Source: Chromobacterium sp. IIBBL 290-4
GTDB taxonomy: Bacteria > Pseudomonadota > Gammaproteobacteria > Burkholderiales > Chromobacteriaceae
DNA: 64,000 nt
Assembly (NCBI RefSeq): GCF_024207115.1
Contig: NZ_CP100128.1
Span: forward strand, 3,224,001 to 3,288,000
Reading direction: 5' to 3'
Shown here: one piece after another, positions 26,543 through 34,256 of the stretch
Position numbering within the stretch: the stretch's first letter is position 1
Layout: every line of letters begins with the position of its first letter
Made by a program: the position numbers and the translations under genes
The notes under the pieces: generated by a model
What the model was told of the DNA's origin: nothing
The model's database searches: none
What the model saw: only the letters and a program-made list of their open reading frames with translations

Positions 26543-27265
26543 ATGCCTACCGCTCTGATCGCCGATGACGAACCCCTGCTGGCTGCGGCTTTGCAATCCG
26601 CGCTGGCGCGGCTGTGGCCGCAACTGGCCATTGCCGCCGTCGCCCATGACGGCGTCAGCGCGCTGGCGGAAATCAATCGCTTGCGGCCGGACTTTGCGTT
26701 TCTCGACATCCGCATGCCGGGTCTGGACGGCATGGCGGTGGCGCGCAGCGTGGCCGGCTGCCGCGTGGTGTTTGTCACCGCTTACGATGAATATGCCTTG
26801 CAGGCGTTCGACGCGGCGGCGCTGGACTATCTGCTCAAGCCGATAGACGACGTCAGGCTGCTGCGCTGCATCAGCCGCTTGCAGCAGATGGCTCCTTCGC
26901 CTATCGCCGCTCCGGCGCCAGCCGCGGAAGCGCCAACGGAGTACCTCAACTGGATCACGGCGGGCTTGGGCAATAACAAGCGACTGATCTCGGTGGACGA
27001 GGTGCGCTATTTCAAGGCCAACGACAAATACACCGAGCTGGCTTTGGATGGCGAAACCCAGCTGATCCGCACGCCTTTGAAAGAACTGGCCTCGCGCCTG
27101 GACCCGCGTCTGTTCGCGCAAATCCATCGTGGACTGATCGTGCGGCTGTCGGCGGTGCGAGGCATCGAGCAGGACATGTTGGGCCGCAGCTTTGTATTGC
27201 TGAAGGATGGCGGCGACAAGCTGCCGCTCAGCCGCAGCTTCGCCGCCCAATTCAAGTCCATGTAG
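26543..27265 (+). CDS. LytTR-family response regulator (AlgR-like)
   Basis: 240 residues from the ATG at 26543 (GGAA upstream); an ATG at 26513 touching the kinase stop would add 10 residues before the canonical MPTALIADDEPLL. The receiver has the acidic pair in ADDEP and phospho-Asp in FAFLDIRMPGLDG. A linker rich in Ala/Pro leads to a LytTR DNA-binding domain (ISVDEVRYFKANDKYTELA ... IHRGLIVRLSAVRGIEQ). It probably controls its own operon through the direct repeats upstream of the ATPase gene. Confidence 0.92.
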   Translation: MPTALIADDEPLLAAALQSALARLWPQLAIAAVAHDGVSALAEINRLRPDFAFLDIRMPGLDGMAVARSVAGCRVVFVTAYDEYALQAFDAAALDYLLKPIDDVRLLRCISRLQQMAPSPIAAPAPAAEAPTEYLNWITAGLGNNKRLISVDEVRYFKANDKYTELALDGETQLIRTPLKELASRLDPRLFAQIHRGLIVRLSAVRGIEQDMLGRSFVLLKDGGDKLPLSRSFAAQFKSM

Positions 27266-27293
27266 GGCGGAAGCCCCCTCGGGGCGTTCCGCC
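27266..27293. repeat. GGCGGAA palindrome, copy 1
   Basis: GGCGGAA-GCCCC-CTC-GGGGC-G-TTCCGCC: nearly perfect hairpin of 12 bp with one unpaired G before the right outer arm. It starts at the base after the LytTR regulator stop codon. Not followed by T residues. Confidence 0.75.
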
Positions 27294-27314
27294 GACCAAC
27301 TGGGCAACGACCTC

Positions 27315-27348
27315 GGCGGAACTCCCGGCTGAAAGCCGGGATTCCGCC
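27315..27348. repeat. GGCGGAA palindrome, copy 2
   Basis: GGCGGAA-CT-CCCGGCT-GAA-AGCCGGG-A-TTCCGCC: the outer 7-bp arms are identical to copies 1 and 3, with a different inner stem and the same one-base asymmetry before the right arm. Confidence 0.75.
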
Positions 27349-27420
27349 CTACGGCCCGGTTGGCAATATGGCGTAGAGTGGGCAGGCCTTGCCCGCGCGC
27401 CAGGCAAATCAACTCGGCTC

Positions 27421-27452
27421 GGCGGAAGCCCGGCTTGGCCGGGCGTTCCGCC
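27421..27452. repeat. GGCGGAA palindrome, copy 3
   Basis: GGCGGAA-GCCCGGC-TTG-GCCGGGC-G-TTCCGCC: a 14-bp stem with a 3-nt loop and the same extra base before TTCCGCC. Three copies within 190 bp indicate a REP-like family. The 272-bp stretch 27266-27537 holds no gene besides these elements. Confidence 0.75.
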
Positions 27453-27537
27453 AATGATTTACAAGGTTGGACGCTTCATCGCCAGGGCTGCGCCGCCGTC
27501 TACCATCTGAATCGTTTGGCGGATAGCGGCACGCCGA

Positions 27538-28041
27538 TTACTTTCTGTGCATAGAAAAAATCTTGGGCAGCTCCGCCTCGCCATCCATATACGCCGCTTT
27601 TTCCAGATATCCCACCTGGCCGAGGCTGCGTACCAGCACCTTGCCGCTGTCCGGGTAGTGGCAGACTTCGTTGGGGTCGTTGCGGCCCATGCCCAGGTAG
27701 ACCAGGTCTTCGTCGAAAGGATTGGCCAGTTGATGGGCGACGCCGCTGCCGGCCGGACAGGACAGGCAATCGCCGGGACCAACCTCGCAGATCTTGTCGC
27801 CATAGCGGAACAGGCCGCGGCCGGACAGGATGTAAAATACCTCGTCTTCCAGCGCGTGGCTATGGAAAGGGCAGCCGGCGCGGCCAGGCGGCAGGCGGGT
27901 CAGGTTGACGCCCAATCGGCCCTTTTGCTGATCCAGAACCGGCGTCAGCGGCTGATAGCTGCCGCCCCAATGTTGTCCTTCTTGATAGTCCTTGCTCGGC
28001 GCGTCATGGATATTCACGACATTGGCGGGGCGGTGTTCCAT
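27538..28041 (-). CDS. Cupin-domain protein
   Basis: 167 residues. A single cupin barrel is evident: motif 1 HSHALEDEVFYILSGRG (His, His, Glu for metal binding) and motif 2 with VGPGDCLSCPAGSGVAHQL (His). The C-terminal ~55 residues (DPNEVCHYPDSGKVLVRSLG) follow a pattern seen in cupins annotated as sugar- or auxin-binding-like. Substrate and reaction are unknown. It is divergent from the SulP transporter gene 90 bp away. Confidence 0.82.
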   Translation of the reverse strand: MEHRPANVVNIHDAPSKDYQEGQHWGGSYQPLTPVLDQQKGRLGVNLTRLPPGRAGCPFHSHALEDEVFYILSGRGLFRYGDKICEVGPGDCLSCPAGSGVAHQLANPFDEDLVYLGMGRNDPNEVCHYPDSGKVLVRSLGQVGYLEKAAYMDGEAELPKIFSMHRK

Positions 28042-28131
28042 TGCGTTCTCCCTTGATCAAGCTAAAGGCGGCTCTGTCCGCCATGGGCTAGGCTGATAGC
28101 ATACCGTGGCCGCAACAGGAAGGCATCCGTA

Positions 28132-29799
28132 ATGAGCGCGTTGGCGTTTCGTCCCCGTCTGCTGGATACGCTGAGACACTACGACCGCAAGCAATTGCGC
28201 GCCGACCTGATGGCCGGCGCCACAGTCGGCATCGTCGCCTTGCCTTTGGCCATGGCCTTCGCCATCGCCAGCGGCGTGTCGCCTCAGGCCGGCATCGTCA
28301 CCGCGGTGATCGCCGGCGCGCTGGCCGCCATGCTGGGCGGCACTCGGCTATGCGTCACCGGGCCGACCGGCGCCTTCATCGTCATTCTCTACGGCATCGT
28401 CAGCAAATACGGCGTGGCCAATCTGCTGATCTGCACCTTCATGGCCGGCGCCATGCTGGTGTTGATGGGCGCGCTGCGGCTGGGGCAGGTGATACGCTTT
28501 TTTCCGATGCCGCTGATCACCGGCTTCACCAACGGCATCGCGGTGCTGATCTTCCTGACGCAGCTCAAGGACTTTTTCGGCCTGCCCATCGCCAAGATGC
28601 CGTCCGGCTTTTTCGCCGTGATGGCGGCGCTGCGCGAGCATTTCTCCGGCTTGCATTGGCCGACGACGCTGTTGTCCTCGGCCTTGTTGGCGCTGATTCT
28701 GCTGTGGCCGAAAAAGCTGAACCGGCTGGCGCCGTCTCCATTCGTCGCCCTGATGCTGGCCACGCTGGCCACGGCGCTGTTCGATTTGCCGGTGGCCACC
28801 CTGGGCAGCCGTTTCGGCGGCATTCCGCAAGGCTTGCCTATGCCGGCCGGACTGGATCTGAACCCCACGCATCTGTCCGATTTGCTGGCGCCGGCCTTCA
28901 CCATCGCTTTGTTGGGCGCGATCGAGTCCTTGTTGTGCGCGGTGGTGGTGGACAGCCTTACCGCCGACCGCCACGACGCTAATCAGGAACTGATGGGCCA
29001 GGGCATCGCCAATATGGTGGTGCCGTTTTTCGGCGGCATTCCCGCCACCGGGGCGGTGGTGCGTTCGGCCACCAATGTCGGCAACGGCGCGCGCAGCCCG
29101 CTGGCGGCCATCTTCCACGCCGCCTTGCTGTTGGCGGTGCTGTTGCTGGCCGCGCCTTTGGCCAACCATGTGCCCCTGGCCGCGCTGGCGGCGATTCTGG
29201 TGTCGGTGTCCCTGAAAATGGGCGATTGGGATATCCGCAAGGCGCGGCAGTTTCCCCGTCATGACACGGCGGTGTTGGTCACCACCTTTGTGCTGACGGT
29301 GGCTTTCGATTTGACCATCGCGGTGGAGATAGGCTTGCTGATGGCGGCGGTGTTTTTCATCCGCAGCATGGCCAGCCACACCGGCGCGCATCAGCTCAAG
29401 CCGGAATACGCTCAGCTGTACGAACGCCACAGCATCGCCGGCAAAAGCGTGCCGGACGGCTGCGCGGCGTTCCGCATCGAGGGCGCGCTGTTTTTCGGCG
29501 CGGCGGACTGCATCGACACCATTTTGCAGGAAGCGCCGCGCGCGCGGGTGGTGATTCTGCAGCTGCACCGGCTGGTGATGCTGGACACCACCGGGCTGTT
29601 GGCGCTGGAGGCGCTGCGGGCCCGCTTGCGGGAGAATGGCAAGAGCCTGATCCTGTGCGGCGCGGCCGACGAGGTGCTGGACCTGCTGGAAGGCTCGCGG
29701 CTGGCCGAGCGGCTGGGCGAGGACAATCTGCAGCCCGACCTGGCCGCCGCCTTGCAGCGCGCCGAGGAGGTGTTGACCGAAGGCGTGGTGTGGGCCTGA
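28132..29799 (+). CDS. SulP-family anion transporter
   Basis: 555 residues. About 10-12 TM helices from residue ~25 include the SulP signature region (ATVGIVALPLAMAFAIASG; GTRLCVTGPTGAFIVIL). A C-terminal STAS domain lies at about 430-540 (AFRIEGALFFGAADCIDTIL, VVILQLHRLVMLDTTGLLAL). SulP proteins import sulfate, bicarbonate or dicarboxylates. No carbonic anhydrase or sulfate-assimilation gene is adjacent, so the anion cannot be inferred from context. Confidence 0.9.
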   Translation: MSALAFRPRLLDTLRHYDRKQLRADLMAGATVGIVALPLAMAFAIASGVSPQAGIVTAVIAGALAAMLGGTRLCVTGPTGAFIVILYGIVSKYGVANLLICTFMAGAMLVLMGALRLGQVIRFFPMPLITGFTNGIAVLIFLTQLKDFFGLPIAKMPSGFFAVMAALREHFSGLHWPTTLLSSALLALILLWPKKLNRLAPSPFVALMLATLATALFDLPVATLGSRFGGIPQGLPMPAGLDLNPTHLSDLLAPAFTIALLGAIESLLCAVVVDSLTADRHDANQELMGQGIANMVVPFFGGIPATGAVVRSATNVGNGARSPLAAIFHAALLLAVLLLAAPLANHVPLAALAAILVSVSLKMGDWDIRKARQFPRHDTAVLVTTFVLTVAFDLTIAVEIGLLMAAVFFIRSMASHTGAHQLKPEYAQLYERHSIAGKSVPDGCAAFRIEGALFFGAADCIDTILQEAPRARVVILQLHRLVMLDTTGLLALEALRARLRENGKSLILCGAADEVLDLLEGSRLAERLGEDNLQPDLAAALQRAEEVLTEGVVWA

Positions 29800-29806
29800 T
29801 GCCGGC

Positions 29807-30733
29807 TCAGTAGCCCTGGCCGCGCTCCACCTGGCCGGTCATCTCTTCGCCATGCGCTTTGCGGCGCAGATTATCCACGATCTGGCTCACCGCCTCCTGC
29901 CGCAGCGTGACGGCGGCGATATGCGGGGTGAGGGCGACCGCGGGATGGCGCCAGAACGGGTGATCGTGCGGCAGCGGCTCCACGCCAAATACGTCCAGCT
30001 GGGCGCAGCGGATGTGGCCATTGTTCAGCAGGGCCAGCAGCGCCTGTTCATCCACCAGGTCGCCGCGCCCGGAGTTGATCAGCATCGAGCCCGGCTTCAT
30101 CAGCGACAGCCGCTCGCCATTGAGCAGACCCTTGGTTTGCGGAGTGGAGGGCAGCACGGAGGCCACCACGTCGCAGCTTTCCAGCAGTTTCTCCAGCCCG
30201 GCTTCGCCGTGCAGGCTATGCACGTGGTTGATGTGCTTGGGGCTGCGGCTCCAGCCGCTGACCTGATAGCCGTCATGCGCCAACGCTTTGGCTACCGCCG
30301 CGCCTATCTCTCCCAGGCCCAGAATGCCGACATGGACGTCGGCCGGCAGCCTCGGCGCCAGTTTGCGCCATTGGCCGGCGGCTTGTTCGCGGCGATACAG
30401 ATCCATATTGCGCTGATAGCCCAGCACGCCGTAGCGGATGTATTCGATCATCTGCGCGGTCATGCCGCCGTCCAGCAGGCGGTAGACCGGCAAATGGGGC
30501 GGCAGCTCCGGGTGGGACAGCAGCTTGTCCACGCCTGCGCCCAGCATGAAGATGCCCTCCAGCCGCGTCAGCGTCGGCAGCATCCCGTCCGGAATGCCCC
30601 AAGCCACCAGATGGCGGACCATGGCGGGGTCGGCGCGCGCGTGGTCGACAAAGGTTTCTTCCGGCATCGCCTGACGGAATAGCTGCAGGTAAGCGTCGAT
30701 TTCCTTGGGGCTGGGCGTATGAATCAGGATCAT
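29807..30733 (-). CDS. ghrA: Glyoxylate/hydroxypyruvate reductase A-like dehydrogenase
   Basis: 308 residues, the usual GhrA length. The NAD(P)-binding Rossmann motif is GILGLGEIGAAVAKAL; the catalytic Arg is in NSGRGDLVDEQAL and the catalytic His in LTPHIAAVT. The C-terminal half aligns with D-isomer 2-hydroxyacid dehydrogenases that reduce glyoxylate and hydroxypyruvate. It is convergent with the SulP gene (7-bp gap), with no clear terminator between. Confidence 0.85.
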   Translation of the reverse strand: MILIHTPSPKEIDAYLQLFRQAMPEETFVDHARADPAMVRHLVAWGIPDGMLPTLTRLEGIFMLGAGVDKLLSHPELPPHLPVYRLLDGGMTAQMIEYIRYGVLGYQRNMDLYRREQAAGQWRKLAPRLPADVHVGILGLGEIGAAVAKALAHDGYQVSGWSRSPKHINHVHSLHGEAGLEKLLESCDVVASVLPSTPQTKGLLNGERLSLMKPGSMLINSGRGDLVDEQALLALLNNGHIRCAQLDVFGVEPLPHDHPFWRHPAVALTPHIAAVTLRQEAVSQIVDNLRRKAHGEEMTGQVERGQGY

Positions 30734-30795
30734 GGCTAAGGCTCGCTTCTGGATTATGAGAACAGTATACCGCTAGGACTGTTGCGGCGCTCGCT

Positions 30796-30834
30796 AGGGG
30801 CAAACCGCAAGCGCTTGTTGCGGATTTCGCCCCT
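30796..30834. repeat. Long imperfect palindrome between divergent genes
   Basis: AGGGGC-AAACCGCAA-GCGCTTG-TTGCGGATTT-C-GCCCCT can form a ~15-bp stem with two single-base bulges, and its centre contains the perfect 10-mer CAAGCGCTTG. It lies between the ghrA and HAD-protein starts, where a terminator would not be expected, so an operator, a REP-like element or a 5' leader stem are the options. Confidence 0.45.
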
Positions 30835-30876
30835 TTCTATACCGAGTGCATGTCGTTCCGCATGGGAGGATGTGCG

Positions 30877-32103
30877 ATGAAACAGGATGATCCCGGCGAT
30901 CTGGCGCGGGGCCGCAGCCTGCGGGAGCTGGCCGACGGGGCGAATGCGCGCGGCGAAGGCTGGTTATTGGCCAGCGATGTCGAAGGGCCGTTGTTTCTCG
31001 GCGACTTCATCGCCGAGGCGCTGTCCTCCAAATTGAAGCCGGAGGGCGGTGGGGAGGACGCGACGCCGTCTTACGGGCAGATATTGTATCGCGAGGCCTA
31101 CCACGCATTCAGCGGCGATACGCTGGGGCTGCGGCGTCCTGCCGGTTTGCGGGAAGGCGCGGCGCCGGAGGGTGGCTACACGCTGGCTCAAGAGGGGACG
31201 GACACCATTTTCGCCTTGCCGCTGCTATTGGCCGCGGGCGCCGATTACGCCTATCTGGAGGGGCTGGCCCTGCGCTCCGCGGCCACGCCCGGCGCGGAGG
31301 AAATGGCGCGAGGCTTGGCGCGAATGGGCTGGACGCTGGCCGGCATCACCACCGCGCCTCAGCAGCCGTACCGCGAGGTGGCGGCCCGTTGCGGCTGGTT
31401 GCAGCCGACGCGGGTGCTCGGTTCGCCATTTCCATTGATCGAGGCCGAGGCCTGCTTGCGCAAGCATGGCCTTTGGGAGCGGGAGATGGCGCTGGCGCAG
31501 CGCTATCTGCGGGACGCTTGCCAATTGATAGATCGATTGTCCGAAGTCTGGATGGACGGCGGGACGCGGCGGCGGCATTTTTCCCATGCCGGCAAGATGC
31601 TGCTGAGGCAGCGCTTCCAGCGTTTCTACCGCGAGGAGTTGGGCATCTCCTATTTGCCGGGCGAGCGCGCGCGCGGACCCGCGCCGACCATGCTGGGCCG
31701 CATTGTCGAGGCATGCGCCATGGTGGGGGACAGGGCCAAGGCGGCGCTCGCCTTGAGTCTGGCGCGGCGGGCGGGAGGCTGGGAACGGCTGGTGGCGATG
31801 GGCGACGGCGCCAACGATGCCGTCATGCTGCGTCGGGCGCGCTGGTCCATCGGCGTCAATGGCCCGGATGCGGCCCGGGCCGCTCGCATCGGCCTGGTCA
31901 CCGACGATATGCGGCATGCCCTGGTGTTGTTCCGCTTGATCGAGAGCGGCGAGGATGACGTCGATGCCGTCATCGCGAAGGCCAGGGCGGCGCTGGGCGG
32001 CGCTGCGCTGGTGCATCGCGGCGGCGATGGGTTGGCGCCGGAGTGGGAGGAGCGGCATAGGCAGATGAAACGGAGGCTGCGAGGTGAATTCGTCACCTAT
32101 TGA
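30877..32103 (+). CDS. HAD-superfamily hydrolase-like protein of unknown function
   Basis: 408 residues from the ATG at 30877, which is preceded by GGAGG. HAD motif I appears as LASDVEGPLFLGDF, with Glu-Gly after the first Asp instead of the common DGT. Motif IV is VAMGDGANDAVMLRRA. A large, mostly helical cap of ~250 residues separates them. The DxEGP form is seen in a little-studied HAD branch and the substrate is not known to me. The gene overlaps the next, an EamA exporter, by 20 bp, so the two are co-translated. Confidence 0.72.
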   Translation: MKQDDPGDLARGRSLRELADGANARGEGWLLASDVEGPLFLGDFIAEALSSKLKPEGGGEDATPSYGQILYREAYHAFSGDTLGLRRPAGLREGAAPEGGYTLAQEGTDTIFALPLLLAAGADYAYLEGLALRSAATPGAEEMARGLARMGWTLAGITTAPQQPYREVAARCGWLQPTRVLGSPFPLIEAEACLRKHGLWEREMALAQRYLRDACQLIDRLSEVWMDGGTRRRHFSHAGKMLLRQRFQRFYREELGISYLPGERARGPAPTMLGRIVEACAMVGDRAKAALALSLARRAGGWERLVAMGDGANDAVMLRRARWSIGVNGPDAARAARIGLVTDDMRHALVLFRLIESGEDDVDAVIAKARAALGGAALVHRGGDGLAPEWEERHRQMKRRLRGEFVTY

Positions 32104-32947
32104 GGCGGCGGGCTGGGCGCACCGGGGGCGCAGTCTGTCCGGGGCCGGCTTGGCCATCTTGTCCATGTGCTGCGTGCAGTTCGGCGCGGCCTTGTCGCAA
32201 GCTCTCGTCGACAGACTGGGCGTCTTCGGCGCGACGGCATGGCGTCTGGCGATCGCGGCCGTCATGCTGTCGCTATGGCGGCGGCCGAAGCTGTCCCGGC
32301 TGCCGCGAGGCGCATGGCTGGTCACCCTGCTGTTGGGCGCGGCGATGGCCGGCATGCTGATGGGGTTCTTCGCGGCGATTCGCACCTTGCCGCAAGGCCT
32401 GGCCGCGGCTATCAATTTGCTGGGCCCGCTATGGCTGGCCTGGCGGGCGGACACCCGTCCGCGGCGCGGCCTGTGGCCGCTGTTGGCGTTGCTCGGCATT
32501 CTGGCGCTGGCCAGGCATGGCGAGCGCTGGACGGTGGATATGGCTGGCCTGGCTTGGGCGGCCATGGGCGCGGCATGCTGGGCGGCCTACATCATTTTGC
32601 TCCGTCGCGCGGGAGAGGTTTGCCAAGGCTGCGACGGCGTGGCGCTGGCGCTTCCCTTTGCCGGCTTGCTGGCCGCGCCGTTTTGTTGGCTGGGCGGAGC
32701 GCCTGCGCCGGGCGAGCTGGCGCAGTTGGCAGGCTTGTCATTATTGATGCCGGTTCTGCCGTATCTGCTGGAGCTTGCCGCCTTGCGCAGGCTGAATCCC
32801 GCTCCATTTGGCGTGTTGATGAGCCTGGAGCCGGCGGTCGCGGTTCTGGCCGGAGCCGTGCTCTTGGGCCAGGCTCTCGCCCCCTGGCAGCTGGCCGGGC
32901 TGGCCATGGTGACGGCGGCCAGCCTGGGGGCGATGGCGGAGACCTAG
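32084..32947 (+). CDS. EamA/RhtA-type inner-membrane exporter
   Basis: 287 residues from a GTG start with GGAGG 8 bp upstream, inside the end of the HAD gene. Ten hydrophobic helices fall into two five-helix EamA repeats; landmarks are GVFGATAWRLAIAAVMLSLW, GLAAAINLLGPLWLAW and PFGVLMSLEPAVAVLAGAV, the last typical of the RhtA branch. RhtA-type members export amino acids such as threonine or homoserine. The coupled HAD enzyme may produce or detoxify the exported compound. The stop overlaps the convergent HAD phosphatase stop by 4 bp. Confidence 0.86.
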   Translation: MNSSPIEAAGWAHRGRSLSGAGLAILSMCCVQFGAALSQALVDRLGVFGATAWRLAIAAVMLSLWRRPKLSRLPRGAWLVTLLLGAAMAGMLMGFFAAIRTLPQGLAAAINLLGPLWLAWRADTRPRRGLWPLLALLGILALARHGERWTVDMAGLAWAAMGAACWAAYIILLRRAGEVCQGCDGVALALPFAGLLAAPFCWLGGAPAPGELAQLAGLSLLMPVLPYLLELAALRRLNPAPFGVLMSLEPAVAVLAGAVLLGQALAPWQLAGLAMVTAASLGAMAET

Positions 32948-33711
32948 GCGGCGTAGCGTTCGCCCAGGCGGCGCATCGCGCCGATCAAGGCGAGCTCAGT
33001 GCCGGCATCCCGCAGGATCTGTTCTGTCGCCAGCGGCTTGAGCTGCGGATGCTCGCCCACCTGTACCGTATGCCGGGCGGCGGAGAACATGGGCAGATCG
33101 TTGCTGTCGTTGCCGAAGCAGACCAGCTGTTCCGGCGAGATGCCATGGCGGCGCAGCGCGGCCATCTTGTCCACGCCGGCGGCGGTGATGTCGACGATCT
33201 GCTGGTCGGAGTGATGATGGATGGCGATATCGTCTCTTTCCGCCAGCGCCTGATGCAGGCCGGGGATATCGTTGCAGGTGGTGACCAGCAGTTTGACCGG
33301 CAGGCGGATATCGTCGCGAGGCACGCGGCTGGCCCGGTTTTGCGGATCGACCAGGCTCATCAAGGGGTGATCTTCATCGCCGCTGAAGTGGTAGTGCCAA
33401 GGCAGGTCCACCAGAAACGAGGCTTGCAGCTTCTCGGTCAGTTCAAACAGGCCGCCCATGGTTTGCCTGGGCAGCGGCTGGATGTCGCACAGCTCGCCCT
33501 GTTGGTAGGTCATGGCGCCGTTGGAGCCGACAAACAGCTTGTTGTGAAAGCGCTCATCCAGCAGATGCAGGATGTCGCGGTAGGGACGGGCGGAAGCGAA
33601 ACCGATTGTGTGGCCTTGGCGTTCCAGCTCGTCCAGTGAATGCTGGATGGCGGGGCTGATGGTGAGGCCATCGAAGCAAAGCGTGCCGTCTATGTCGAAG
33701 ATGAAGTGCAT
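32944..33711 (-). CDS. Cof-type HAD phosphatase
   Basis: 255 residues. Motif I IFDIDGTLCFDG, motif II in FASARP (Ser), a cap domain of the C2 type, Lys in LPVKLLVTT, and motif IV VCFGNDSNDLPMF. These place it with the Cof/YbiV-type sugar-phosphate phosphatases. Substrate specificity cannot be read from the sequence. It is transcribed toward the EamA gene. Confidence 0.87.
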   Translation of the reverse strand: MHFIFDIDGTLCFDGLTISPAIQHSLDELERQGHTIGFASARPYRDILHLLDERFHNKLFVGSNGAMTYQQGELCDIQPLPRQTMGGLFELTEKLQASFLVDLPWHYHFSGDEDHPLMSLVDPQNRASRVPRDDIRLPVKLLVTTCNDIPGLHQALAERDDIAIHHHSDQQIVDITAAGVDKMAALRRHGISPEQLVCFGNDSNDLPMFSAARHTVQVGEHPQLKPLATEQILRDAGTELALIGAMRRLGERYAA

Positions 33712-33788
33712 GGGTGGTCGTGGCGGGCGAGGGTGGTGGAGCCCGTGATTGTAATGGTCAGGACCATATTGGAGGAAGTGGTCGGCGC

Positions 33789-34241
33789 TTATTCGCTTTT
33801 TGCCAGCTCTCGCAGCAGGCGGATCTGCCAGTCGAATTCCGGCGCGAACGCTTCCGGCTCTGATGCCGCGCCATAGCCGCCCTGGCCATAGACGGCGGCG
33901 TAGGCGGCGTACTCCGCCGCTTGCAGCGCGCGGCCTGACAGCGCCATGGCCACGGCATGGCTGGCGGAGACCGCCGCGTGTCCGCAGCCGTCCAGCGACG
34001 GCGAGCCGGGGTGGGAGCGGGCGAGTTCGGCCGAGCGGAGGGCCAGGACATTCAAGGCCGGGCGCGAGATGTCTCCGGCCAGATAGGCTTTCAGCCCTTC
34101 CAGGGCGGCGGCCAGTTCCGGGTTTTCCAGCAGGTGGGCGACGCGCAAGGCGCAGGCCAGGCCGAAGCGCAAACGCAGCGATTCGCGCCGAGGCGAATCC
34201 AGCGCCAAGGCGTCGGCCAGCGCGCGTAGTCCGTCATTCAT
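33789..34241 (-). CDS. Imm5-like putative immunity protein (all-helical)
   Basis: 150 residues, entirely helical and Ala-rich. The pattern LRLRFGLACALRVAHLLENP ... ALEGLKAYLAGDISR ... GHAAVSASHAVAMALSGRAL ... AAEYAAYAAV resembles the family annotated as 'putative immunity protein' (Imm5-like), which has repeated AHA/GHAVAT helices. No toxin gene is adjacent; the neighbour 15 bp away on the same strand is the HD-GYP gene upstream, so the two are probably one transcript. The immunity role is a family label and unproven here. Confidence 0.5.
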   Translation of the reverse strand: MNDGLRALADALALDSPRRESLRLRFGLACALRVAHLLENPELAAALEGLKAYLAGDISRPALNVLALRSAELARSHPGSPSLDGCGHAAVSASHAVAMALSGRALQAAEYAAYAAVYGQGGYGAASEPEAFAPEFDWQIRLLRELAKSE

Positions 34242-34256
34242 ATCGACTTGCCGGCT

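Noticed and set aside
27266..27452. GGCGGAA palindromes as a CRISPR array
   Set aside because: Only three elements, unequal spacing, and differing inner sequences; no cas genes in the window. Hairpin repeats fit better.
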